Shown in pieces: positions 33,923 through 41,871 of a DNA stretch of 64,000 nt. The stretch is from Thauera aromatica_A. Its GTDB lineage: Bacteria > Pseudomonadota > Gammaproteobacteria > Burkholderiales > Rhodocyclaceae. Made by a program: the position numbers and the translations under genes. The stretch lies in the NCBI RefSeq assembly GCF_023093595.1, contig NZ_JALLIK010000102.1:1-64000 (forward strand), in the 5' to 3' direction. Numbering within the stretch: the first letter of the stretch is position 1; the number at the start of each line of letters is the position of its first letter. Below the pieces are notes generated by a model, which made no database searches, was not told the origin of the DNA, and saw nothing but the letters and a program-made list of their open reading frames with translations.

Positions 33923-34630
33923 TCATTCCGGACGCCGCGTGTGCAGCAGGTAATTGACGTCGGTGTCGGTGCCGAGCGAATAAACCTTGGTCAGAGGGTT
34001 GTAACTCAGGCCGATGAGTTCCGCGGTGTCCAGGCCGGCGTTGCGGCAATAACGCGTCAGCTCCGACGGTTTGATGAATTTCGAATATTCGTGGGTGCCG
34101 GCCGGCAGCAGCTTGAGAACGTATTCGGCGCCGATCACGGCGAATAGATAGGATTTCAGGTTGCGGTTCAGGGTGGAAAAGAAAACATGCCCTCCCGGCT
34201 TTGCCAGCCGGGCGCAGGCGGCGATCGTGCTCGCCGGGTCGGGAACGTGCTCGAGCATTTCCATGCAGGTGACGACATCGAACGTGCCGGCCTGCTCGTC
34301 GGCAAAGGCTTCGGCGCTGATCAGGCGGTAATCCACGTTCCACCCGCTTTCGAACAGGTGCAGGCGGGCGACGCTGAGTGCTTTTTCCGACAGGTCGATA
34401 CCGCTGACCCGGGCGCCCAGGGCAGCCATGCCCTCGGCCAGGATTCCTCCTCCGCAACCGACATCGAGCACGGTCCTGCCGTCGAGCGCGACCTTGCTGT
34501 TGATCCAGTCCAGGCGCAAGGGGTTGATTTCGTGCAGGGGCTTGAATTCGGATGCAGGGTCCCACCAGCGGTGGGCGAGGTCGCTGAATTTCTGGAGTTC
34601 TGCAGGATCGGCGTTGAGTGAGCTCATCAT
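33923..34630 (-). CDS. ubiG: Ubiquinone biosynthesis O-methyltransferase UbiG
   Basis: The protein has 235 residues from the first of tandem ATGs (34630, 34627). NADPAELQKFSDLAHRWWDPASEFKPLHEINPLRLDWI is the diagnostic UbiG N-terminus. The SAM-binding motif VLDVGCGGGILAEGMAALGA and the motif DVVTCMEMLEHVPDP follow. It performs both O-methylations of ubiquinone synthesis. The Shine-Dalgarno sequence is weak. It stands downstream of the OmpA gene, separated by that gene's terminator, so it needs its own promoter or read-through. Confidence 0.93.
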   Translation of the reverse strand: MMSSLNADPAELQKFSDLAHRWWDPASEFKPLHEINPLRLDWINSKVALDGRTVLDVGCGGGILAEGMAALGARVSGIDLSEKALSVARLHLFESGWNVDYRLISAEAFADEQAGTFDVVTCMEMLEHVPDPASTIAACARLAKPGGHVFFSTLNRNLKSYLFAVIGAEYVLKLLPAGTHEYSKFIKPSELTRYCRNAGLDTAELIGLSYNPLTKVYSLGTDTDVNYLLHTRRPE

Positions 34631-34705
34631 TCGAAGAAGCGAAAGTGGGTTGTCGATTCGGACTGCCGAGTTCCCGGTGCGTTCAGGCAAATTCGGCACA
34701 GAAAC

Positions 34706-34733
34706 GAAAAAGCCCCGCCGAGGCAGGGCTTTC
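34706..34733 (-). terminator. Rho-independent terminator of the OmpA-family gene
   Basis: On the minus strand AAAGCCC-TGCC-TCGG-CGGGGC and then TTTTT form a stem (34709-34715 with 34726-34732, plus an inner GCC/GGC) and a T-run. It lies 18 bases past the OmpA stop. Confidence 0.8.
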
Positions 34734-34750
34734 GCATGACGGCTGCAGGA

Positions 34751-35458
34751 TTACTTGGAGCCGATGACTTCCACTTCCACGCGGCGATCCGGCTGCAGGC
34801 AGGAAATCAGCGCGGCGCGACCACGGACGCTATCGCACTGCTTGCCGGTGACGGGCTGGGCTTCGCCCTTGCCTTCGGTGTAGATGCGGTTGGCGTCGAC
34901 GCCTTGGGAGACGAGGTAGGTCTTCACTGCGGCGGCACGGCGTTCGGACAGACGCTGGTTGTAAGCGTCCGAGCCGATGCGGTCGGTGTGGCCGACGGCG
35001 AGGATCACTTCGAGCTTCAGCGACTTGGCCTTGGTCGCCAGTTCGTTGAGCTTGGTCTTGCCTTCGGGCTTGAGCACGGCCTTGTCGAAATCGAACAGGG
35101 CGTCGGCCGAGAGCTTGATCTTGTCGGCGGTGGGCTTCGGTGCAGCCTTCGGGGCCGGAGCGGCGGCGACTGGGGCGACACACTTGTCCTTGGCGACGAT
35201 GTCGGAGTCGCATGCGCAGCCGACCGGGAACTCGCCGGCCATGGCGGTCGAAGCGGCTGCCGGGCTCCAGTAGCCAGTGCGCCAGCACAGGCCGGTGCCG
35301 CTGCGGGCAACGACATTGCGGGCGTCGATGACGTAGGGGATTTCGCCCTTGCCGTCGACAACCACGTCCTTGACTTGCGCAAACGCGCCGGGAGCGGACA
35401 GGCCGATCGAGGTGATGGCGGCCAGCATCAGCATCTGCTTCTTGGATTGTTTGATCAT
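34751..35458 (-). CDS. OmpA-family outer membrane protein, peptidoglycan-associated
   Basis: The protein has 235 residues. AGAGGAAA precedes ATG 35458. A signal peptide (MIKQSKKQMLMLAAITSIGLSAPGAFA) ends near residue 27. The middle region has a short domain with GTGLCWRTGYWSP and CACDSDIVAKDKC, then an Ala/Pro/Lys linker. The C-terminal OmpA domain is complete (LSADALFDFDKAVLKPEGKTKLNEL, GHTDRIGSDAYNQRLSERRAAAV, YTEGKGEAQPV). No large beta-barrel precedes it, so it is a small OmpA-C protein that binds peptidoglycan, common as an abundant porin-less protein in betaproteobacteria. Its strong terminator suggests high expression. Confidence 0.9.
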   Translation of the reverse strand: MIKQSKKQMLMLAAITSIGLSAPGAFAQVKDVVVDGKGEIPYVIDARNVVARSGTGLCWRTGYWSPAAASTAMAGEFPVGCACDSDIVAKDKCVAPVAAAPAPKAAPKPTADKIKLSADALFDFDKAVLKPEGKTKLNELATKAKSLKLEVILAVGHTDRIGSDAYNQRLSERRAAAVKTYLVSQGVDANRIYTEGKGEAQPVTGKQCDSVRGRAALISCLQPDRRVEVEVIGSK

Positions 35459-35561
35459 GGTTTCCTCTTTGTAGGGCGAGTCGCCGGAATTGCCACTGAA
35501 ACGCGAAGATGAAGGCAGCCGCGAAGCCATCTCCATGCCGGATGAACCGTAGCTATCCAGT

Positions 35562-36881
35562 TCAATTAACAATTTTAGTTTGCCACACCGAAACCGCACG
35601 GAGCAATTCGCTGTCGTTAATATGCAACAGCGGGACGCCTTTGTCCACGCGGGATTCGCCGTTTACCCACACATGGGTGACGTGTTCTCGACCGGCAACG
35701 TAGACGAGATGCGACACCGGATCGAAACAGGGGCGGCTTTCCAGGTCGCCGAGGCGAATGGCGCACAGGTCCGCCTGTTTTCCAGGGGTGATGGAGCCGA
35801 TGGAAGCGTCCAGCCCGAGCGCCTGGGCGCCTGCCAGTGTCGCCATGCGCAGCGCGGTGTGGGCCGGGACGGCGGTCGCGTCGAGGGTGCCGACCTTGGC
35901 GAGCAGGGCGGCGTGGCGCATTTCCTGGAAAAGATCGAGGCGATTGTTGCTCGCCGCGCCGTCGGTGCCGAGTCCGACCCGAAGCCCGGCATCGAGCAGG
36001 CGCGGTACCGGGGCGATGCCGCTGGCGAGTTTCATGTTCGATGTCGGGCAGTGGGCGATGCTGCAGTTGTAGCGGGAGAGGAGCTCGATGTCGTTTTCGT
36101 CCATCTGCACGGCGTGCACGCCGATGAAGTTTTCGCCGAGCAGGCCGAGGCGGGCGAGGCGGGCGAGGGGGCGCTGGCCGTCGGTGGCGAGTGCGTTGCG
36201 GATTTCGTCGGCGGTTTCGTGGATGTGGACATGGAGCGGGAGCCGGAGCTCGTCGGCAAGCGCGCGGGCGCGGATGAAGCTGGTGTCGGAAACCGTATAG
36301 GGGGCGTGCGGTGCGATCGAGAATGAAATCAGCGGGTGGCCGAGCCAGCGCTCGCGGGCGGCGAGGCCCTTGCGCAGGCAGTCGTCGGCATCGCTGGCGT
36401 AGGAGGTGGGGAATTCCAGCATGACCAGGCCGAGGACTGCGCGCATGCCGGCCTCGGCGAAGGCCGCGGCGGCGGACTCGGGGTAAAAGTACATGTCGCT
36501 GCAGGTGGTGATCCCCCCGCGCAGCATCTCGGCGGCGGCGAGCAAGCTGCCGTCGCGTACGAAGGCCGGCGAAACGTGCCGGCCTTCGGCGGGCCAGATC
36601 GCATCCTGCAGCCAGCGCATCAGGGGAAAATCGTCGGCGAGGCCACGCATCAGGCTCATCGCCGCATGGGTGTGCAGATTGACCAGGCCGGGGATCAGCA
36701 CATGCTCGGCCAGTTCGACCTGCCTTGTCGCGCGGAAGCGGGTGAGCGCCTCGCTGCGGGGCAGGGTCGCGACGATGCGGCCATCGCGTACGGCGATCGA
36801 GTGGTTGTCGAGAACGGTCCCGGCAGGCTCGACGGGGACGGTCCAGCGGGCGTGGATCAACAGGTCGATGGCTTCGGTCAC
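35562..36881 (-). CDS. Amidohydrolase, MTA/SAH deaminase (TRZ/ATZ) family
   Basis: The start is a GTG at 36881 with GGAG six bases upstream, giving 439 residues. The metal site is complete: VNLHTHAAMSLMRG (HxH), HVHIHETADE, GVHAVQMDENDIELL and the catalytic D in LGTDGAASNN. The family deaminates 5'-methylthioadenosine, S-adenosylhomocysteine or related adenosines to inosine derivatives, recycling by-products of SAM chemistry. Proximity to ubiG, a SAM-dependent methyltransferase, is common in betaproteobacteria and fits SAH removal. It is divergent from the kinase gene across about 216 bases in which no clear promoter was recognised. Confidence 0.85.
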   Translation of the reverse strand: MTEAIDLLIHARWTVPVEPAGTVLDNHSIAVRDGRIVATLPRSEALTRFRATRQVELAEHVLIPGLVNLHTHAAMSLMRGLADDFPLMRWLQDAIWPAEGRHVSPAFVRDGSLLAAAEMLRGGITTCSDMYFYPESAAAAFAEAGMRAVLGLVMLEFPTSYASDADDCLRKGLAARERWLGHPLISFSIAPHAPYTVSDTSFIRARALADELRLPLHVHIHETADEIRNALATDGQRPLARLARLGLLGENFIGVHAVQMDENDIELLSRYNCSIAHCPTSNMKLASGIAPVPRLLDAGLRVGLGTDGAASNNRLDLFQEMRHAALLAKVGTLDATAVPAHTALRMATLAGAQALGLDASIGSITPGKQADLCAIRLGDLESRPCFDPVSHLVYVAGREHVTHVWVNGESRVDKGVPLLHINDSELLRAVSVWQTKIVN

Positions 36882-37097
36882 AAAAAACTCCACGGCAGGA
36901 TGGTCGCCCTCCGCCGGTGAGGGGTGGGCGTCGGGGAGGGACTGCGGGAGTTTAAACACGTGGCCGAGGGGCGAACAACCGCTGCCGTGCCATCCGGCCG
37001 CGCGTGTCCGCGCTGTTCTCGTGCCTCCGACCGGGTTCATGCGACAATCGGCGCTGGCCACGTCCGGCGGCAGCATGAAACCTGCTGTTTCAATTGC

Positions 37098-38459
37098 ATG
37101 AACCGGCTTCCTACCCGCATCGGAAAATACCGCATCGTCGAGGAGATCGGCCGCGGCGCAACTGCGACCGTGTACCTCGCGCAGAGCGACGATCACCCCT
37201 CGCCGGTGGCGCTCAAGCACGTCCGCTTCGACGACAAGGTCAAGGACGAGGCCAAGTGGAACCGGCGCCTGACCAAGCTGCTGAAGGCCGAGCGCGCGGT
37301 GTGCGAGCGCCTCGACCACCCGAACATCATCCGCATCTTCGATGTTGCGATCGAGCCCGACCAGGCTTACGTGGTGATGGAGTATTTCCCCGGAGGCTCG
37401 CTCGAGCGCTATTGCAGCTTCGAGAACCTGCTGCCGATCCATCGCACGATCGGCATCGTCTTCAAGTGCTGCATGGCGCTCGATCACGCCTTCCGCCAAG
37501 GCATCGTGCACCGCGACATCAAGCCTGCCAACATCCTGGTCGATGATCAGGACAACGTGAAGATCACCGACTTCGGCCTGGCGCTCAACATCAGCAAGAA
37601 GATCGATACCGACTCGACTTTCATCATGGGCGTCGGCTCGCCGGCTTACATGAGCCCGGAACAGATCAAGGGCTATCCGCTGAACCAGAAGACCGACCTG
37701 TATTCGCTCGGCGTGCTGCTGTTCCACATGCTCACCGGCCGGTTGCCGTTCAGGGGCGGCAGTCCGGCACAGCTGGTCTACAAGATCATCAATGCCGACC
37801 CGCCTTCGGTGTCGCAGCTCAACCCCGACGTGCCCGAGCAGATGGATGCGGTGATCCGTAAGGCACTGGAGAAGGATCTGTATTCCCGCTACCGCAACGG
37901 CGCTGAATTCGCCAAGGATCTCGCCGCGGTGCGCTACCGCATTCTCGACGACAGCCACGTACCCCCCGACGCCAGCCGCTTTGCCGCGTTGCGCGGGTTG
38001 GCCTTTTTCACCGAGTTCGAGGATGTCGACTTGTGGGAGGTGGTGCGGGTCAGCTCGTGGCGCAGGGTCGAGCGCCATGTCGCCCTGATGCGGGAGGGGG
38101 AGTCCGATCCGCGCTTCGGCATCGTACTCGAGGGCCGGGTGGAGCTCTCGATCGAGGGGCGGAGAGTGATGGAGCTCGGGCCGGGGGAAGTGTTCGGGGT
38201 TCAGGCCTGGCTCGATCAGCTCGAGCACCGCCACATGCATACGGTGATTTCGCTCGAGCCGCTCCATTATCTGGAGATCAATCCGGCCGCGCTCTCCCTG
38301 GCCAGCGAGGAGGTGCTGGAACGCTTCCTCCGCCAGCTGGGCACCGTCCTCGTGCGCCGCCTGGCGCTGCTCTCGAAGCAACTCGCCGCAAGCGCGGCAG
38401 AGGCGGTGAAGGCCGAGCGCAGCGTGGGCCCTCACGAACTGCAGTTGCTCGGCTCCTGA
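37098..38459 (+). CDS. Ser/Thr protein kinase with C-terminal cyclic-nucleotide-binding-like domain
   Basis: The protein has 453 residues. Kinase domain 10-280: glycine loop IGRGATATVY, lysine K40 (VALK), catalytic D140 in HRDIKPANIL, DFG at 158-160, and SPEQIKG, so all catalytic residues are present. Residues about 300-400 form a jelly-roll resembling Crp/cNMP-binding domains (LMREGESDPRFGIVLEGRVELSIEGRRVMELGPGEVFG), as in cGMP-dependent kinases but in reversed domain order. The nucleotide-binding RS/RT pair of true cNMP sites is not evident. No transmembrane segment was seen, so it should be cytosolic. It is a lone gene; substrate and ligand are unknown. Confidence 0.83.
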   Translation: MNRLPTRIGKYRIVEEIGRGATATVYLAQSDDHPSPVALKHVRFDDKVKDEAKWNRRLTKLLKAERAVCERLDHPNIIRIFDVAIEPDQAYVVMEYFPGGSLERYCSFENLLPIHRTIGIVFKCCMALDHAFRQGIVHRDIKPANILVDDQDNVKITDFGLALNISKKIDTDSTFIMGVGSPAYMSPEQIKGYPLNQKTDLYSLGVLLFHMLTGRLPFRGGSPAQLVYKIINADPPSVSQLNPDVPEQMDAVIRKALEKDLYSRYRNGAEFAKDLAAVRYRILDDSHVPPDASRFAALRGLAFFTEFEDVDLWEVVRVSSWRRVERHVALMREGESDPRFGIVLEGRVELSIEGRRVMELGPGEVFGVQAWLDQLEHRHMHTVISLEPLHYLEINPAALSLASEEVLERFLRQLGTVLVRRLALLSKQLAASAAEAVKAERSVGPHELQLLGS

Positions 38460-38540
38460 GCCTTCCTGCGGTATTTCAGTCCGCGCCGAGCGGTCTCGAG
38501 CAGGCTGAGGCCTCCTCGGGGCGAGGACCGTGGGGGGATT

Positions 38541-39638
38541 TCAGCGTTCCGCTCCGCTCGCCAGCGCCCGTTCGCGGGTGCCGGCGAGGGCTGCCGCATC
38601 GGGCGGGGGACGTTCGAGCCAGCTGCCCAGGTGCTGGCGGGAGAGTTCGGCGAGGGCGTCGATCCAGGCACTTTCCTCGTTCAGGCAGGCGATGTAGTGG
38701 AACGCTTTTCCGCCCTTGCCGAGGAAAGCTTCCTTGCACTCGATGGCGATCTCTTCGAGGGTCTCGAGGCAGTCGGAGACGAAGCCCGGGCACATCACAT
38801 CGACCCGGCCCACGCCCTGTGTGGCCAAGGCTTCGAGCGTCGGCTGAGTGTAGGGCTCGAGCCAGCGAGCCTTGCCGAAGCGGGACTGGAAGCAGACCAG
38901 AACGCGGTCTGGTTCGAGTTCGAGCGCTTCGGACAGGAGGCGGGCGGTGGTCCGGCATTCGCAGTGATAAGGGTCGCCCAGTTCGAGCGTGCGTCGCGGC
39001 AGGCCGTGAAAGCTCAGCACCAGGCGGTCGGGATGGCCGTGGGCGACCCAGTGCCGGCGCACGTTGTCGGCGAGTGCGGCGATGTAGCCGGGATGGTCGT
39101 GGAAGTCGCGCACGAAGCGCAACTCGGGCGGGTTGCGCCAATGCTGCAGGCAGTGCGCGACCTCGTCGAACACGGTGGCGGTGGTGCTGGCCGAGAACTG
39201 CGGGTACAGCGGCAGCACCAGGATGCGGGTGCAGCCGCGGGCGCGCATCGCATTCAGGGTGGTCGGGATCGAGGGGGCGCCATAACGCATCGCGTAGCGG
39301 ATGTCGAGCCCGTCGTGGCCTGCATCGGCGAGATGCCTGGTAAGCAGTCCGGCCTGGCGCAGCGTGTGCACCAGCAGCGGCGAGCCTTCATCCATCCAGA
39401 TGCTGGCGTATTTTTTGGCGGAGGCCGCCGGGCGCGTATTGAGGATGATGCCGTTGAGGATCGGCCACCACAGCAGGCGCGGGATTTCCACGACGCGCGG
39501 GTCGGAGAGGAACTGCTTCAGATAAGGGCGCACGGCGGCCGGGGTCGGCGCTGCGGGGGTGCCCAGGTTGACCAGCAACACGCCGGTGCGTGCTGCGCTG
39601 CCGTGCTTGAAGGAAGGCTCCATCCAGTAGCGGGACAT
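38541..39638 (-). CDS. hemH: Ferrochelatase
   Basis: The protein has 365 residues. GVLLVNLGTPAAPTP at the N-terminus, the ILVLPLYPQFSASTTATV segment, catalytic H in LVLSFHGLPRR, and the VMCPGFVSDCLETLEEI block with the second conserved acidic residues identify HemH. It inserts ferrous iron into protoporphyrin IX at the cytoplasmic membrane, the last step of haem synthesis. It follows hrcA on the minus strand by 47 bases, so the two are probably cotranscribed. Its end converges with the kinase gene. Confidence 0.95.
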   Translation of the reverse strand: MSRYWMEPSFKHGSAARTGVLLVNLGTPAAPTPAAVRPYLKQFLSDPRVVEIPRLLWWPILNGIILNTRPAASAKKYASIWMDEGSPLLVHTLRQAGLLTRHLADAGHDGLDIRYAMRYGAPSIPTTLNAMRARGCTRILVLPLYPQFSASTTATVFDEVAHCLQHWRNPPELRFVRDFHDHPGYIAALADNVRRHWVAHGHPDRLVLSFHGLPRRTLELGDPYHCECRTTARLLSEALELEPDRVLVCFQSRFGKARWLEPYTQPTLEALATQGVGRVDVMCPGFVSDCLETLEEIAIECKEAFLGKGGKAFHYIACLNEESAWIDALAELSRQHLGSWLERPPPDAAALAGTRERALASGAER

Positions 39639-39685
39639 GGGGATCCTGGTTCATCGGGCCGACACCGAGCCGGCCGCGGCGATGT

Positions 39686-40714
39686 TCAATGGTTGGAAGA
39701 CAGGGCGTTCGACAGCAGCCGCGCGGTGATGTCGACGATCGGGATCACCCGGTCATAGGCCATCCGCGTGGGGCCGATGACGCCGACCGAGCCGACGACC
39801 TGGCCGTCGACTTCGTAGGGGGCGGTGATCACGCTGCAGCCGTCGAGCGGGGCGAGCCCCGACTCGCCGCCGATGAAGATCTGCACGCCTTCGGCCTTGT
39901 TCGAGAGTTCGAGGAGCTGCATCAGGCTGGTGCGCTGTTCGAAAAGCTGGAACAGCTCGCGCAGGCGGGTCATGTTGGAGGACAGATCCTCGATGCCGAG
40001 GAGGTTGGTCTCGCCCGAAATGACGTAGCTCGTGGCGCTTTCTTCCGCAGCCTGGGTGCCGACGTCCACGGTCGCCGACATCAGTTCGGTCATGTCGCTG
40101 CGCAACTGGCGCAACTCGTTGGTGAGACCGTGACGGATCTCGTCGAAGGAGCGGCCGGCGAAGTGCTCGTTGAGGTAGGCGGCCGCATTGCCGAGCTCGC
40201 CCGCGGTGTAGGCCCGGCGAGTGAGCAGGATGCGGTTCTGCACGTCCCCTGCGGTGGTCACGATGATCAGCAGGATGCGGTTTTCGGCCAGGCTGATGAA
40301 CTCGAACTGGCGGATGCGGGCGACGTCCTTGCGCGGCGCGACGACCACTCCGGCGAAGCGGGTGAGGTCGGACAGCAAGTGGGAAGCGGAGTTGAGCACG
40401 CGCCGTGGCTGGTCGGGCTGGAGCTGATCTTCGAGTGCCCGGACACGGGCGTTGCCCAGCGGCTGCACGGTGAGCAGCGCATCGACGAAGAAGCGGTAGC
40501 CGCGTGCGGTGGGAATGCGTCCGGCCGAAGTATGCGGACTGGCGATGAAACCCATGTCTTCCAGATCGCTCATCACATTGCGCACCGTCGCCGGCGACAG
40601 CTCGAGCCCCGAATAGCGCGATAGCGCACGCGAGCCGACGGGTTGCCCATCCGCGATATAGCGTTCGATCAGGGTCTTCAGCAGGATTTGGGAGCGAGGG
40701 TCGAGCGAATTCAT
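39686..40714 (-). CDS. hrcA: Heat-inducible transcription repressor HrcA
   Basis: The protein has 342 residues from ATG 40714. The winged helix near the N-terminus (LDPRSQILLKTLIERYIADGQPVGSRALSRYSGLELSPATVRNVMSDLEDMGFI) and ASPHTSAGRIPTARGYRFFVD are diagnostic. The GAF-like region ends in VGVIGPTRMAYDRVIPIVDITARLL. It binds CIRCE elements at groESL and dnaK operons, which are not in this window. No CIRCE palindrome was seen in front of hrcA itself; a normal sigma-70 promoter is. It is divergent from nadK, a common betaproteobacterial arrangement. Confidence 0.95.
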   Translation of the reverse strand: MNSLDPRSQILLKTLIERYIADGQPVGSRALSRYSGLELSPATVRNVMSDLEDMGFIASPHTSAGRIPTARGYRFFVDALLTVQPLGNARVRALEDQLQPDQPRRVLNSASHLLSDLTRFAGVVVAPRKDVARIRQFEFISLAENRILLIIVTTAGDVQNRILLTRRAYTAGELGNAAAYLNEHFAGRSFDEIRHGLTNELRQLRSDMTELMSATVDVGTQAAEESATSYVISGETNLLGIEDLSSNMTRLRELFQLFEQRTSLMQLLELSNKAEGVQIFIGGESGLAPLDGCSVITAPYEVDGQVVGSVGVIGPTRMAYDRVIPIVDITARLLSNALSSNH

Positions 40715-40737
40715 GGTGGAAATCGAATATTGCTTTG

Positions 40738-40766
40738 ATTCTAACAGCCTGTCGCGAAGCGTTGAA
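40738..40766 (-). promoter_or_regulatory. Sigma-70 promoter of hrcA-hemH
   Basis: On the minus strand TTCAAC (40766-40761), a 17-base spacer and TAGAAT (40743-40738) form a good promoter about 25 bases before the hrcA start codon. Confidence 0.6.
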
Positions 40767-40844
40767 AAACTGTGACACCCGCCCGCCTGCCGCTGCACCG
40801 CCGATGCGCCAGTCCGCTACCCGGATGTGGTTTAATCCGGATCC

Positions 40845-41729
40845 ATGAGCACGAATTTCCGCACGCTTGCCCTCATCGGCAAATATCAGAGCCCCGACGT
40901 CGCGGAGTCGGTGCTGACGATCGCCCGCTTTCTGCGCGAGCGCGGCCTGCTGGTGTGGATCGAGCAAGGTACGGCGAGTTCCATTGGCGGCGCCGCCGAT
41001 TTCGCGGCGGCGAGCTACGAGTGCATCGCCGCGGAGGCCGATCTCGCGGTGGTGGTCGGCGGCGATGGCACGATGCTCAACACCGCCCGCCGCCTGGTCG
41101 AGCACGCCGTGCCGCTGGTGGGCATCAACCTCGGGCGATTGGGGTTCCTGACCGATATCGCGCGCAGCGACGCGCTCGCACGCCTCGACGAAATCGTCGA
41201 TGGTCGCTACACCGAAGAAGTCCGCTTCATGCTCGATGCCGAAGTGTTGCGCGGCGGCATGCGCGTTTTCCATACTCTCGCGCTCAACGATGTCGTCGTG
41301 AACAAGGGCGAACTCGGGCGCATGATCGAATTCGAGCTTTCCGTGGACGGCGAGTTCGTGTACACCCAGCGTTCGGACGGCATGATCGTGAGTTCTCCGA
41401 CCGGTTCGACTGCCTACGCGTTGTCATCGAACGGCCCGATCCTGCACCCGAGCGTCGGCGGCATCGCGCTCGTGCCCTTGTGCCCGCACGCGCTCACCGC
41501 CCGCCCGATCACCCTGCCCGATTCGTGCCGCATCGATATGGTGCTGCTTCCGCCACAAGATGCCCGGGTACATTTCGACGGCCAGGCCCGCTTCGATCTG
41601 CGCGCCGGGGACTGTGTCCGGGTGAGTCGTTCGCCGCACTCGCTGCGCTTGCTGCATCCCGAGGGGTACAGCTACTTCGCGATGCTGCGCGAGAAGCTGC
41701 ACTGGAGCGCCGAGCCCAGACATGACTGA
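40845..41729 (+). CDS. nadK: NAD kinase
   Basis: The protein has 294 residues. The GGDGT motif (LAVVVGGDGTMLNTARR) and the NE/D-like segment LALNDVVVNKGELGRMIEFEL, followed by QRSDGMIVSSPTGSTAYALSSNGPILHP, match NadK completely. It phosphorylates NAD to NADP in the cytoplasm. It lies between divergent hrcA and downstream recN, the common betaproteobacterial order hrcA-nadK-recN. Confidence 0.96.
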   Translation: MSTNFRTLALIGKYQSPDVAESVLTIARFLRERGLLVWIEQGTASSIGGAADFAAASYECIAAEADLAVVVGGDGTMLNTARRLVEHAVPLVGINLGRLGFLTDIARSDALARLDEIVDGRYTEEVRFMLDAEVLRGGMRVFHTLALNDVVVNKGELGRMIEFELSVDGEFVYTQRSDGMIVSSPTGSTAYALSSNGPILHPSVGGIALVPLCPHALTARPITLPDSCRIDMVLLPPQDARVHFDGQARFDLRAGDCVRVSRSPHSLRLLHPEGYSYFAMLREKLHWSAEPRHD

Positions 41730-41871
41730 TGCGCGCCCTGGCGCGGCGTACCGCGCGGCGGGGTCGGGGGAGCGGCTCCTGCGCCAAATCACCCGCTCCC
41801 GCCGCGGCGCCCCCGGTGCTTTTCGATGCCGCCCGTAATCCAACGACCTGCTGCCCCGTCCCGACCTTGCC

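Noticed and set aside
40715..40844. A CIRCE element or sigma-32 promoter in front of hrcA
   Set aside because: No TTAGCACTC-N9-GAGTGCTAA palindrome is present, and the sigma-32-like words lack correct spacing; an ordinary sigma-70 promoter explains the region.
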